From Rosa chinensis (Eukaryota > Streptophyta > Magnoliopsida > Rosales > Rosaceae): 64,000 nt of DNA. A program made the translations under genes and the position numbers. Each line of letters opens with the position of its first letter. Position 1 is the stretch's first letter. The DNA lies in the NCBI RefSeq assembly GCF_002994745.2, contig NC_037093.1, positions 44,310,384-44,374,383 of the forward strand, in the 5' to 3' direction. The notes beneath the pieces are model-generated. The model saw only the letters and a program-made list of their open reading frames with translations, searched no databases and was not told the origin of the DNA. Positions 26,145 through 35,613 of the stretch are shown here, piece by piece.

Positions 26145-28259
26145 AAAGATTCGATAAAAGACAAAAATCTGAAGTAACAATTTCAGATTTACAACAAGAA
26201 ATAAACCAAGTTAAGAAAGATATAATTCTCCTAAAAACAGAAATTGCAGAACTCAAGAATAAACCTACAAATGAGGAACCACCCAAAATTGAAGAAAAAG
26301 GAGAAAACAGCGAAAACGATCAAAATATTCATGAAAATGTGATTAATGAACAGTTTATTGGACTTATTACTAGAGTAACTTACCAAAAATGGAAAACATT
26401 AATAACTCTAGCAATTTCAGATTCTTATACTATTCAAACAGTTGCCCTGATTGATACAGGAGCAGACATGAATTGTATTCAACAAGGGATAATCCCTACC
26501 AAATATTGCGAAAAGTCAAAAGAAAAACTTACTGGAGCAGAAGGATCAAAATTGAAAATACGATACAAATTACCAAAAGTTCATGTATGTGTAGATAATA
26601 TCTGCATCCAAACATTTCTCACAGTTGTCACCAACTTAGACACTGAATTGATTCTAGGAACCCCTTTTATCAGTTTAATCCATCCATTTTTAACAACTGA
26701 TGAAGGTCTAGAAACAACAATTTTAGGTCAAACGATTCGTTTTCCTTTTATTGAAAAAGCCAAAACTAGAAACCTAAACTTAATACGAAATGCTGCAATC
26801 ACCAAAAGGGTCAATTTAATTCAAAACAAAGAAAATCACATAAACTACCTCAAAGAAGATCTACAAATTAAAAGAATTGAACATCAACTTCAACAGCCTT
26901 ATTTACAAAATAGAATTAAAGAATTTAAAGAAAAATTAGAAAAGGAAGTAAGCTCAAATATCCCAAATGCTTTTTGGAATAGGAAAACTCACATGGTTGA
27001 ATTGCCATATGAAAAAGACTTTGACGAAAGAAAAATCCCTACAAAGGCAAGACCAATTCAAATGAACAATGAATTATTAGAATATTGCAAAAAAGAAATT
27101 CAAGATCTCTTAGACAAAAGGTTGATAAGACCTAGCAAATCTCCATGGAGTTGTTCAGCTTTTTATGTTCAGAAGGCTTCTGAACTAGAAAGAGGAGCTC
27201 CAAGACTTGTAATAAATTACAAACCTTTAAACAAAGTCCTTCAGTGGATAAGATACCTAATTCCAAACAAAAGAGATTTACTCAAAAGACTAGTTCAAGC
27301 AAATGTTTTCTCAAAATTTGATATGAAATTTGGTTTTTGGCAAATCCAAATCGCACAAAAAGACAATTACAAAACAGCATTTAATGTTCCCTTCGGACAC
27401 TACGAATGGAATGTTATGCCCTTTGGACTCAAAAATGCCCCTTCAGAATTTCAAAATATGATGAATGATATTTTTAATCCTTATTCAAATTTTTCAATTG
27501 TTTATATAGATGATGTTTTAGTATTTTCAGAAAATATTGATCAACATTGGAAACATCTCTACAAATTCTTTCAAATTATTAAAACCAATGGATTAGTGTT
27601 GTCAGCACCAAAAATCAAATTATTTCAAACAGAAATTAGATTCTTAGGACACAATATCAAACAAGGTACTATAGTCCCAATTTCTAGAGCAATTGAGTTT
27701 GCTAATAAATTTCCTGATGAAATTAAGGATAAAACTTAATTACAAAGATTTTTAGGATGTCTCAATTATATCTCTGACAGATGCCCATACTCAAATAGTT
27801 AGAGAAGTCAAACCTTATGTCAAAACCCTACCATGTCTAAGGCTACCAGACCCAGAGTCCTTTAAGATTGTCGAGACAGATGCGTCCGACATCGGATATG
27901 GTGGAATCTTAAAACAAAAATTAGCAGACGACCAACCTGAACAATTGGTTAGATTTACCTCAGGTTTATGGAACCAAGCTCAGCAAAATTATAGGATTAG
28001 CAAAAAAGAAATTTTAGCTATAGTGCTATGTATCACAAAGTTTCAAGATGATCTTTTAAACAAAAGGTTTTTACTTTGCATTGATTGCAAAGCAGCAAAG
28101 TCAGTTTTAGAAAAAGATGTTCAAAACCTTGCCTCTAAACAGATTTTTGCAAGATGGCAAGCAATACTTTCAGTATTTGATTTTGACATTGCATTCATCA
28201 AAGGAGAGAGCAATTCCCTTCCAGATTTTCTTACAAGAGAATTTTTACTGGGAAGATGA
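26145..28259 (+). pseudogene. Pararetroviral protease, reverse transcriptase and RNase H (3' part of ORF1)
   Basis: Frame 2 from the MULE edge encodes a coiled-coil-like Lys/Glu stretch, a retropepsin site DTGADMN (26453), a GTPFISLIHPF flap-like block, then reverse transcriptase with LVINYKPLN, FSKFDMKFGFWQI, the FGLKNAPSEFQ block and YIDDVLVF (27503). A TAA at 27737 ends the frame, and 40 bp later a 71-bp deletion (junction at 27776-27778, GAC microhomology) relative to the second copy shifts the frame. RNase H then continues in frame 3 (ETDASDIGYGG, KKEILAIVLCITKF, FLLCIDCKAAK) to the TGA at 28257-28259. It is dead as it stands. Confidence 0.88.
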
Positions 28260-28945
28260 GTGAAAAAACCCATCCAACTTCAAAAGAATCCTATGCAATG
28301 ACTCCCACAAGACCACAGTAAAGCAGACTGGTTTCCAGTCCAAATACTTTAAATGTTGCTGGACAATTAGTTCCTATCAGGAACTCTTTCACTCCCTTAG
28401 TGGGACAATCTCAAACATTTGCTCAAAAATTTACTCAGCCAAAATCTTCTGTTTTACCTTCTTCAAGTCAAACAAAATCTTCAAACCTGCAAAAACCTTT
28501 TAAGAGCCCGTATTTTATCAAACCTGAAACCAAAACCATTCTGGTTATTGATCCAGAAATTTATGATACTGAACCTTATAAAATTCTCAGAAAAACAACT
28601 TATCCTCATTATTTTGTTACCAATGACCCAAACAAAAGCCAAAGGTTTTATGAATTTATCTTGATTGATACCAATTCAATCACAATCACCCACAACCAAG
28701 ACAAAGAAAGTGGTCAAATTTCTCATTCCAAAATTCAAATTCGCCAAATTTTAACATTCGATGATTGGAATCAACACCCAATGACTCCCAAACGATTTTC
28801 TCAAGATTTTATTCCTCAACACTATACTTACTGGGATTATGTTGATGCCTGGTCAAATGTTTTTTATCTTCAAAATAAAAACAGGCAACATTCCTGGTTT
28901 GTTTTCTTTTGCAAAAACTTTCGTCCAAAATTCCCTTCATGGTCA
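28256..28945 (+). pseudogene. Pararetroviral ORF2, 5' part (function unknown)
   Basis: The ATG at 28256 overlaps the ORF1 stop as ATGA, an arrangement that in pararetroviruses usually means reinitiation. The frame has a TAA at 28319-28321 and is then open to the solo-LTR insertion at 28946. Visible features: a Ser/Thr/Gln-rich N-terminus, an IDPEIYDTEPYKILRKTTYP block and an aromatic YTYWDYVDAWSNVFYLQN block. A second ORF of unknown function after RNase H fits the Florendovirus plan as I remember it; I cannot assign a biochemical role. It continues after the insertion at 32074. Confidence 0.7.
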
Positions 28946-31900
28946 TGTCACGCCCCTGATTTTACACATATGAAAATCGATATATATAATCTCATAATTA
29001 TACATGCGTGAACGTTCAGTCATCAATACAAAATACCTGAAATCTTTTTCCCTTAAACTTACACACATATTGATGCCCGGAACCCTCAAAGTTAATATAC
29101 ACTCGCTCTAAAGAGTTATATATTACACAAGCTTACGAATTAAATTGACAACAACAAGATAAAACGTAAATGCTCCTCAGAGCTCACTACAACGGAAGTC
29201 CAAATAACGGTAAGGTCACAAAATTGGCTTCCTACCGTAAAGCTGCTAGCTCACTACCTCGGTTTCAGCCACGATTATCCTGACCTGCAGGATTAACCCC
29301 TACACCGTTGGAATGGTGTACTGGGTTGCCACACAACAAACCCGGTAAGCTTTTGCAAGCCCGTATGAGTAACTCAAAACCACACATGCACAACTCGCCT
29401 AACGAGGAAACCCATTAACTCGTAAAAGAAACACACACCCTGTTTTCCCAAAACAGCACATTCTTTTCCCAAAAGAAACAATAAAGGTCACACCGTGACC
29501 AAATCATATAAATTGAAACTCTGACAATTAAATATGATAAACAAGTCCTCCCAGGACATTTAAAAGAAAGAATCCCCGAAACTCCATTTTAAAACACATT
29601 CTCAAATCAACACAGGTCACCCCGTGACAAAATCATAATAATTGAAACTCTGACAATTAAATATGATAAACAAGTCCTCCCAGGACATTTAAAAGAAAGA
29701 ATCCCCGAAACTCCATTTTAAAACACATTCTCAAATCAACACAGGTCACCCCGTGACAAAATCATAATAATTGAAACTCTGACAATTAAATATGATAAAC
29801 AAGTCCTCCCAAGACATTTAAAAGAAAGAATCTCCGAAACTCCCTTTTAAAACACATTCTCAAATCAACACAGGTCACCCCGTGACAAAATCATAATAAT
29901 TGAAACTCTGACAATTAAATATGATAAACAAGTCCTCCCAGGTCATTTAAAAGAAAGAATCCCCGAAACTCCCTTTTAAAAACACATTCTCAAATCAACA
30001 CAAGTCACCCCGTGACAAAATCATAATAATTGAAACTCTGACAATTAAATATGATAAACAAGTCCTCCCAGGACATTTAAAAGAAAGAATCCCCGAAACT
30101 CCCTTTTAAAAACACGTACTCATGAGCATCAGATAGCTCCCCGCTACCCCCCATGATGTACTATGGCAACAGAGTAGAGCTCTAACTGATCGTATCCACA
30201 AACCCGGCCAAAGATGTGAAGTCCCGATATATATGCCTGAGGTTACTCCCAGCAACCCCAAATCCTCAGACCTCCCCGGTCGTCAGATCAAAACCTTTCA
30301 AAATGGTCACTCAGGACCCAAAAGTTACTCAACTCACACAAAAGGAGATGTCACCCCGTGACCTACAATCATCAGACCTCCCCGGTCGTCAGATCAAAAC
30401 CTTAAATCAAACAAAAAGGAGAAATCACAACCTGCGACTCTCAGATCTTCCGACCCCCAGTCGTTAGATCAAAACATTCAAATCACATCAAAGCAACTCA
30501 CACCAAATCTTGACACTTTTCAAAACAATAGAAATTCTCAATTCCCACACAATGTTTCCCGAAAAGTCAAGCCCCAAAACAATAGAAGGAAACCCATCAA
30601 TACCTATTGCTTCAATTCACTCATCAACCCACAAGAATATACATATTCCACGTAAATATATATATAAGTGGTCATTCACTCAGGAATGTCACTAATACCA
30701 ACTATAGTTTGCAGTTAACTAAATAACTCTCAAAACAATAAGGTCAACCCGTTCGTGAATGAACTTCGTGTGATTACTCACCTCGAACTCTTGCTGCGTC
30801 TTCAATACAGAACCGAACCAAAACTATCACCAACAACTCGTCCAAATACTTCGTCAAGTACCTAATCACATACAGTTCCAACTTAGTAACGATTCACAAA
30901 CGATTTAAGTCCGAAGCCCCTGTTTTGAACTAAAATCCCCAAAGTGGCGCCAATCGAGGCGAAACCACATCCGAGACCTCCCAAAGTCTCCAGAATACGT
31001 CCACAATCGATGTGACCAAACCACAAGTTTATCGGACGCTCAAATCCTCACGGATAGAATAAATCGATCGGTATGAAACTGCAAAAATCATAACAATTCC
31101 AAACGAACTCCAAAATTTACATATTATATATCGAAACGCTCGTATCGACAAGTAGAATACATATAATACCAGAAACAGTCTCATACATGGCCGGAACTCC
31201 GCCACAGGCCAAAACTCAATATTTCACAAAACTCCCAACATCAAAGTTCTTCATCTAAGCATGCTTGTGAACTCTCATAACTAGCTCGAAGTCAGAAAAC
31301 AAGCTTAAGGGTTTGAAAACTACCTCACAAGCCGTGAACAGTAATCCAACTGAGTTGAACTGATTTCCACGTAAACCGATCAAAACAAACACCATAGATC
31401 GACTCAGACGACCCCCACGAAGCCAAGGAAGGAAACTTGAAGCCGTGCCGTCGCCGGAGCTGCGTTTTTCAGTCGGGTCCGATTTCCTCAACCTGTGCCG
31501 TCTTGCAGCACCGCCGTGAAGGAGAATCGCTGCTAGAGACCACCACAGAGACTACCGGAGCAAGGAGGCGAACTGATCTGGGCTCGTTTCACCGGAAGAG
31601 ATCGCCGGAGATGCAAGTTCCGACCGGGTCGGAATACTGGGTTCGGGTCGGGTCACTCTGATTATTTCGATTCTGAAGGTAGCAGACGAGAGAGAAGAGA
31701 GAGGAAGTGAGTTTCCGAAAAAGGAAACCAAATGAAAATAGTAAGTTTCCAACTTGGGAAACTTCTATTTATACCAAAATGGAAATTCCTTCCAATGGCC
31801 ATAACTTCCTCATACGAACTCCGATTCTCGCGTTCCACATATCCACAAACTCGTATCGACGCGCTCTACAACTTTCATGAAGGAAGTTTTCAGAGAATCC

Positions 31901-32068
31901 CAAAAAATAAAAAGTCAACCTTTGCGCCATCCCTAAAGTCACACTTTCTGAATAGAAATTCGTCCGAAATACTTCCGCTCCATCCACGAGCCACGAAACC
32001 GTCCAATAAACATAAAATTAATTCCGGAAAATCCTCAGAAAAAATTTACGAATTTTCGGGGCATCACA
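28946..32068. mobile_element. 3.1-kb solo LTR inserted in viral ORF2
   Basis: Begins TGTCACGCCCC and ends GGGGCATCACA. The flanks are (G)GTCA on the left and GTTCA on the right; the uninterrupted viral sequence at about 34045-34065 has a single GTTCA there, so this is a 5-bp duplication with one base lost on the left. No gag, pol, primer site or second LTR is present, so I read it as a solo LTR left by recombination between the two LTRs of a full element. It is related to 54660-57255 and, inverted, to 58297-60740. It carries the 129-bp tandem array and a GC-richer tail at 31430-31700. Confidence 0.8.
29485..30117. repeat. 129-bp tandem array inside the solo LTR, ~5 units
   Basis: The unit start AGGTCACCCCGTGAC (variants) recurs at 29485, 29614, 29743, 29872 and 30002, a period of 129-130 bp, with the inner units nearly identical. 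Related LTR copies have about one (near 55185) and two (near 60470-60560, inverted) units, so the array expanded in this copy. Confidence 0.93.
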
Positions 32069-32073
32069 GTTCA

Positions 32074-32618
32074 AATCATGGTGGCAGTTTTTCGGCGCAA
32101 CCGAAATCATATTGCCCCCACAAATGAAAAGTTTATTCAAATTTTTCCAAGAGAATTGTGAACTTTCTATCATCAAACCCTTTGATGCAATTTTTACTTT
32201 TTATGCCTTTCAAAATATTGCATGGATCCTCTCGTGGGATATAATTGTATCTCCACCAAATCAAGACAATTCAATGACACTGGTCAGAAGATTTAAACAG
32301 AAATGGTGGGATGGCTTCACAGTTGACAAGTTCTCTGAAGAGTCCCTCCTCCAATGGTTCAAAACCCATCCTCAATATTGGAAGCGAGGATCAATAGTCC
32401 AAAGTCAAGAGCAAAGCCAATTCTTGTTACAAAAGTCCAAGATTCAAAGTCAGCTAGCAGGCATCTCTTCTCCTCACGAGTATGCCCTAAAGCTCAAAGA
32501 AGTGTTATCTCAAATATCACAAAGTGACAATGGAGATGATGACAATGACATCACGGATGAGGTCCAATCTCATTTCGCAAATCATGATCCAGACGCTTTT
32601 ACATTCGGCGAGTTTTAA
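32074..32618 (+). pseudogene. Pararetroviral ORF2, 3' part
   Basis: Resumes the frame cut by the solo LTR: a Trp/Phe-rich block (SWWQFFGATEIILPPQ), FFQENCELSIIKPFDAIFTF, then RRFKQKWWDGFTVDKF, a Gln/Ser-rich stretch, HEYALKLKEVL, and an acidic C-terminus ending FTFGEF before TAA at 32616. The same segment is found in the scrambled copy at 33928-34370, in altered order. No known enzyme motif is visible. Confidence 0.72.
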
Positions 32619-33083
32619 TCGCACAGCTGTCTCTCAAAAGATCTCAAATCAGACAAAATCCAAATCAGATCTGCAAACGGACAAGACCCAATATTTACAG
32701 GTGTCCTAATCCTGATAATTGGGACATATGCCACCTCCCTCAAAATTCACCCTTTGATGACACGTTCCATGCTAGGAACACTCAGAAGCAAAAGCCAAGA
32801 TTTCAAGCAAGACTTTCTTTTCAAAAGCAAGTGATGGTGACATGACCAAGATTTTCAATGATGGTGACTTTACTCTCCAGCATGACTAAATTCATGCATG
32901 GCAAGAAACACGTCAAAAGTTGATACACCAAAGTCTTCAAAGTCTGTCAAGATTGGCAGAATCACGACAAAAGTCTTCAAAGCCTGACAAGTTCGGCAAG
33001 ATCTTATCTTGACGAATCTCTTCAAATCCAAAGAAGATCATTTTACTTTCCAGCTGTAATCTTGTAACAGTATTGTAATCGGC

Positions 33084-33090
33084 TATAAAA
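33084..33090 (+). promoter_or_regulatory. Probable TATA box of the viral pregenomic promoter
   Basis: TATAAAA in the context GGCTATAAAAGGCC, about 470 bp after ORF2 and 835 bp before the second primer site, the expected place for the pregenomic RNA promoter of a caulimovirid. Transcription would start near 33115 and give a long leader with small ORFs. Confidence 0.65.
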
Positions 33091-33289
33091 GGCCATTCAA
33101 TGTACCAATGTAGGCAGAGTTGGTTTGAAGAGTCTTTTAGAGACCTGAAAAAAAGTTTTAGAGTTTCAAAAGAGAGTTAGTCTGAGAGTTGCATAGTAGC
33201 CTGCATACTTGCTCTCATCAAGAACTTGTATTCAAATACTTTCATCAATCAAAGTTTCAACTATTTCAAGGTATCTTTATTATTATATC

Positions 33290-33538
33290 ATGTTTTTAAT
33301 ATCACACTTGAAAAGTAAAATTGCTGAATATCAATTCTATCTTCGTAGACTAGAATTACAACAAAAGTTTGTTCAAGGAATGTATCCTCTTCTTCTTCTT
33401 CCTTGTCCACCAAATAGTTATGAATATGATTGCTACAATTTATATTATATTTCTTCAATGAATTTTGAATGGAGAATTTCAATGATTCAAGGTTTATTAA
33501 ACTATTATAGAGAAGACCTTTCAAAGTTAACTTGTTAG
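33290..33538 (+). CDS. Viral leader small ORF A (82 aa, unknown function)
   Basis: Intact ORF between the viral promoter and the primer site. The protein starts MFLISHLKSKIAEYQFYLRR, likely a helix or short coiled coil, then QQKFVQGMYPLLLL, EYDCYNLYY and ISMI. It shares position-by-position identities with the next ORF (MF.I..LK..IA.YQ, LQ..FV...YP, LY, YY...LS), so the two are tandem duplicates. The stop TAG at 33536 is followed directly by the ATG of ORF B. The frame is also open upstream to an ATG at 33209, but homology with B begins at 33290. I know no matching family. Intactness in a fossil virus may be chance. Confidence 0.6.
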   Translation: MFLISHLKSKIAEYQFYLRRLELQQKFVQGMYPLLLLPCPPNSYEYDCYNLYYISSMNFEWRISMIQGLLNYYREDLSKLTC

Positions 33539-33778
33539 ATGTTTAAGATAAACAAGCTTAAAAGAGAAATTGCTAGGTACCAAAAACAACTTGAGCGAAC
33601 CAAATTACAATTAAGATTTGTAGAAGCCAAATACCCTGTTGTCCTCCCTTCTGTCTGTTTTGAATTTGATCATTTTGATTTATACCTTGTACCCATAGTC
33701 GACTATGACTGGTGTATTTACCAACTCAATTTAATAATCAAATACTATTCAAATGAACTTTCTCTGTTTGCTTATTAG
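33539..33778 (+). CDS. Viral leader small ORF B (79 aa), paralogue of ORF A
   Basis: Begins at the base after the ORF A stop and ends TAG at 33776, ~140 bp before the primer site. Starts MFKINKLKREIARYQKQLER, then LQLRFVEAKYPVVLPS, DHFDLYLVP and a Tyr-rich end (IIKYYSNELSLFAY). The basic amphipathic N-terminus suggests a helix. It aligns along its length with ORF A and with the relic at 18636-18839. Caulimovirid leaders commonly carry short ORFs used in ribosome shunting, but those I know of are not duplicated protein-like ORFs; a protein function here is only inferred. Confidence 0.6.
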   Translation: MFKINKLKREIARYQKQLERTKLQLRFVEAKYPVVLPSVCFEFDHFDLYLVPIVDYDWCIYQLNLIIKYYSNELSLFAY

Positions 33779-33918
33779 CAGTCTAAGAATTCCAAATCCT
33801 GTCAACTTATTTTCAAATACTGTGAAGCCATTTCAAATCTAGTTAAGCCCCTCAATTCCAGTTTAGCTTAGCTTAAGCCCCAAATCCAACTTAGCACCTG
33901 TACCCTGGGATACGTCTC

Positions 33919-33929
33919 TGGTATCAAAG
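33919..33929 (+). promoter_or_regulatory. Second viral primer-binding site, at a recombination junction
   Basis: TGGTATCAAAG matches the first nine bases and then differs, because the sequence switches after the site into ORF2 (AAAGTCAGCTAGCAGG, equal to 32446-32461). The ~140 bp before it match 18830-18972, so it is the 3' terminal redundancy of the first viral unit. Confidence 0.75.
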
Positions 33930-35222
33930 TCAGCTAGCAGGCATCTCTTCTCCTCACGAGTATGCCCTAAAGCTCAAAGAAGTGTTATCTCAAATATCAC
34001 AACGTGACAATGGAGATGATGACAATGACTTTCGTCCAAAATTCCCTTCATGGTTCAAATCATGGTGGCAGTTTTTCGGCGCAACCGAAATCATCTTGCC
34101 CCCACAAATGAAAAGTTTATTCAAATTTTTCCAAGAGAATTGTGAACTCTCTATCATCAAACCCTTTGATGCAATTTTTACTTTTTATGCCTTTCAAAAT
34201 ATTGCATAGATCCTCTCGTGGGATATAATCGTATCTCCACCAAATCAAGACAATTCAATGACACTGGTCAGACGATTCAAACAAAAGTGGTGGGATGGCT
34301 TCACAGTTGACAAGTTCTCTGAAGAGTCCCTCCTCCAATGGTTCAAAACCCATCGACTAGATCGGTGCCAAAAGGTTCTTGAATTAGAAGGGAACATTAA
34401 ATGTTGTTTTGTACTTGTCTTTTTCTGCGATTTGGATTTGCCAAAAACCAGATTTCATATCAAATTTTGAAATGGAATGTTATGCCCTTTGGACTCAAAA
34501 ATGCCCCTTCAGAATTTCAAAATATGATGAATGATATTTTTAATCCTTATTCAAATTTTTCAATTGTTTATATAGATGATGTTTTAGTCTTTTCAGAAAA
34601 TATTGATCAACATTGGAAACATCTCTACAAATTCTTTCAAATTATTAAAACCAATGGATTAGTGTTGTCGGCACCAAAAATCAAATTATTTCAAACAGAA
34701 ATTAGATTCTTAGGACACAATATCAAACAAGGTACTATAGTCCCAATTTCTAGAGCAATTGAGTTTGCTAATAAATTTCCTGATGAAATTAAGGATAAAA
34801 CTCAATTACAAAGATTTTTAGGATGTCTCAATTATATCTCTGACTTTTATGAAAAACTAACAGTTGTGTGCAAACCCCTTTATCAAAGATTAAAGAAAAC
34901 CCCTCCAGCATGGACAGATGCCCATACTCAAATAGTTAGAGAAGTCAAAGCTTATGTCAAAACCCTACCATGTCTAGGGCTACCAGACCCAGAGTCCTTT
35001 AAGATTGTCGAGACAGATGCGTCCGACATCGGATATGGTGGAATCTTAAAACAAAAATTAGCAGACGACCAACCTGAACAATTGGTTAGATTTACCTCAG
35101 GTTTATGGAACCAAGCTCAGCAAAATTATAGCATCATCAAAAAAGAAATTTTAGCTATGGTGCTATGTATCACAAAGTTTCAAGATGATCTTTTAAACAG
35201 TTGGTATCAGAGCCTGGCTTAA
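33925..35222 (+). pseudogene. Scrambled second viral copy: ORF2 pieces, small-ORF piece, RT-RNase H
   Basis: Blocks in order: ORF2 end (33928-34029), earlier ORF2 (34030-~34350, with a TAG replacing Trp at 34207), a small-ORF C-type piece (~34352-34386), unassigned ~80 bp, reverse transcriptase from the conserved EWNVMPFGLKNAPSEFQ region (34467) through RNase H to ~35196, then a primer site TTGGTATCAGAGCC at 35202. The RT part is almost identical to 27405-28070 but keeps CAA where the first copy has TAA and has the 71 bp (34845-34915) the first copy lacks. Joins occur at short shared sequences, e.g. GATGACAATGAC. None of it is a complete gene. Confidence 0.8.
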
Positions 35223-35224
35223 GC

Positions 35225-35226
35225 AT

Positions 35227-35287
<61 letters not shown>

Positions 35288-35290
35288 TCG
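35225..35290. repeat. (AAT)n microsatellite at a viral junction
   Basis: About twenty ATA/TAA trinucleotides between the third primer site and the text AATAAATTCGGCTCTGATG, which also marks the left edge of the locus at 18598. A shorter run at 35595-35613 closes the right edge. Confidence 0.93.
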
Positions 35291-35311
35291 GCTCTGATGT
35301 TCAATTATTAT

Positions 35312-35590
35312 TATTATTATTATTAGTCTACGAAGATAGAATTGATATTCAGCAATTTTACTTTTCAAGTGTGATATTAAAAACATGATATAATAATAAA
35401 GATACCTTGAAATAGTTGAAACTTTGATTGATGAAAGTATTTGAATACAAGTTCTTGATGAGAGCAAGTATGCAGGCTACTATGCAACTCTCAGCTACTA
35501 TGCAACTCTCAGACTAACTCTCTTTTGAAACTCTAAAACTTTTTTCAGATCTCTAAAAGACTCTTCAAACCAACTCTCTCTCACTAGCTA
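35312..35590 (-). mobile_element. Inverted duplicate of the viral promoter-proximal leader
   Basis: Reverse complement of roughly 33115-33350: it includes the start of small ORF A, the GATACCTTGAAATAG stretch and the CAACTCTCAGACTAACTC stretch. It contains a small tandem duplication (CTACTATGCAACTCTCAG twice at about 35477-35514) not in the parent. It ends at the (AAT)n run at 35595. Confidence 0.85.
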
Positions 35591-35613
35591 TAGCATAATA
35601 ATAATAATAATAA

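Larger units (their letters stand above)
18598..35613 (+). mobile_element. Endogenous pararetrovirus locus (Caulimoviridae, Florendovirus-like) with nested insertions
   Basis: One near-complete viral genome plus a scrambled partial one. Order: leader small-ORF relic, tRNA-Met primer site (18972), movement protein, coat/zinc knuckle, protease, reverse transcriptase, RNase H, a second ORF with an ATGA junction, promoter (33084), leader small ORFs, second primer site (33919), then rearranged pieces. Spacing between the two primer sites is 14.95 kb; subtracting the two insertions leaves ~8.07 kb, a normal caulimovirid genome. Absence of an integrase, presence of a 30K movement protein and the Met-tRNA site separate it from LTR retrotransposons. 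Simple (AAT)n repeats sit at both ends and at 35225. Stops, shifts and a deletion break every large ORF, so it is a fossil. The genus is inferred from layout only. Confidence 0.85.

Noticed and set aside
19178..28259. LTR retrotransposon (gypsy) rather than pararetrovirus
   Set aside because: No LTRs or integrase; a 30K movement protein precedes the capsid region and a redundant primer-site region marks a circular genome.
29485..30117. CRISPR-like regular array
   Set aside because: Whole units are repeated without unique spacers, and the host is a plant nucleus; it is a tandem repeat in an LTR.
28946..32068. Intron within viral ORF2
   Set aside because: The ends are TG...CA with a 5-bp target duplication, not GT...AG, and related copies lie elsewhere in the window.
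18598..33929. A replication-competent virus
   Set aside because: ORF1 has a frameshift, several stops, a 71-bp deletion and a MULE; ORF2 has a stop and an LTR insertion.
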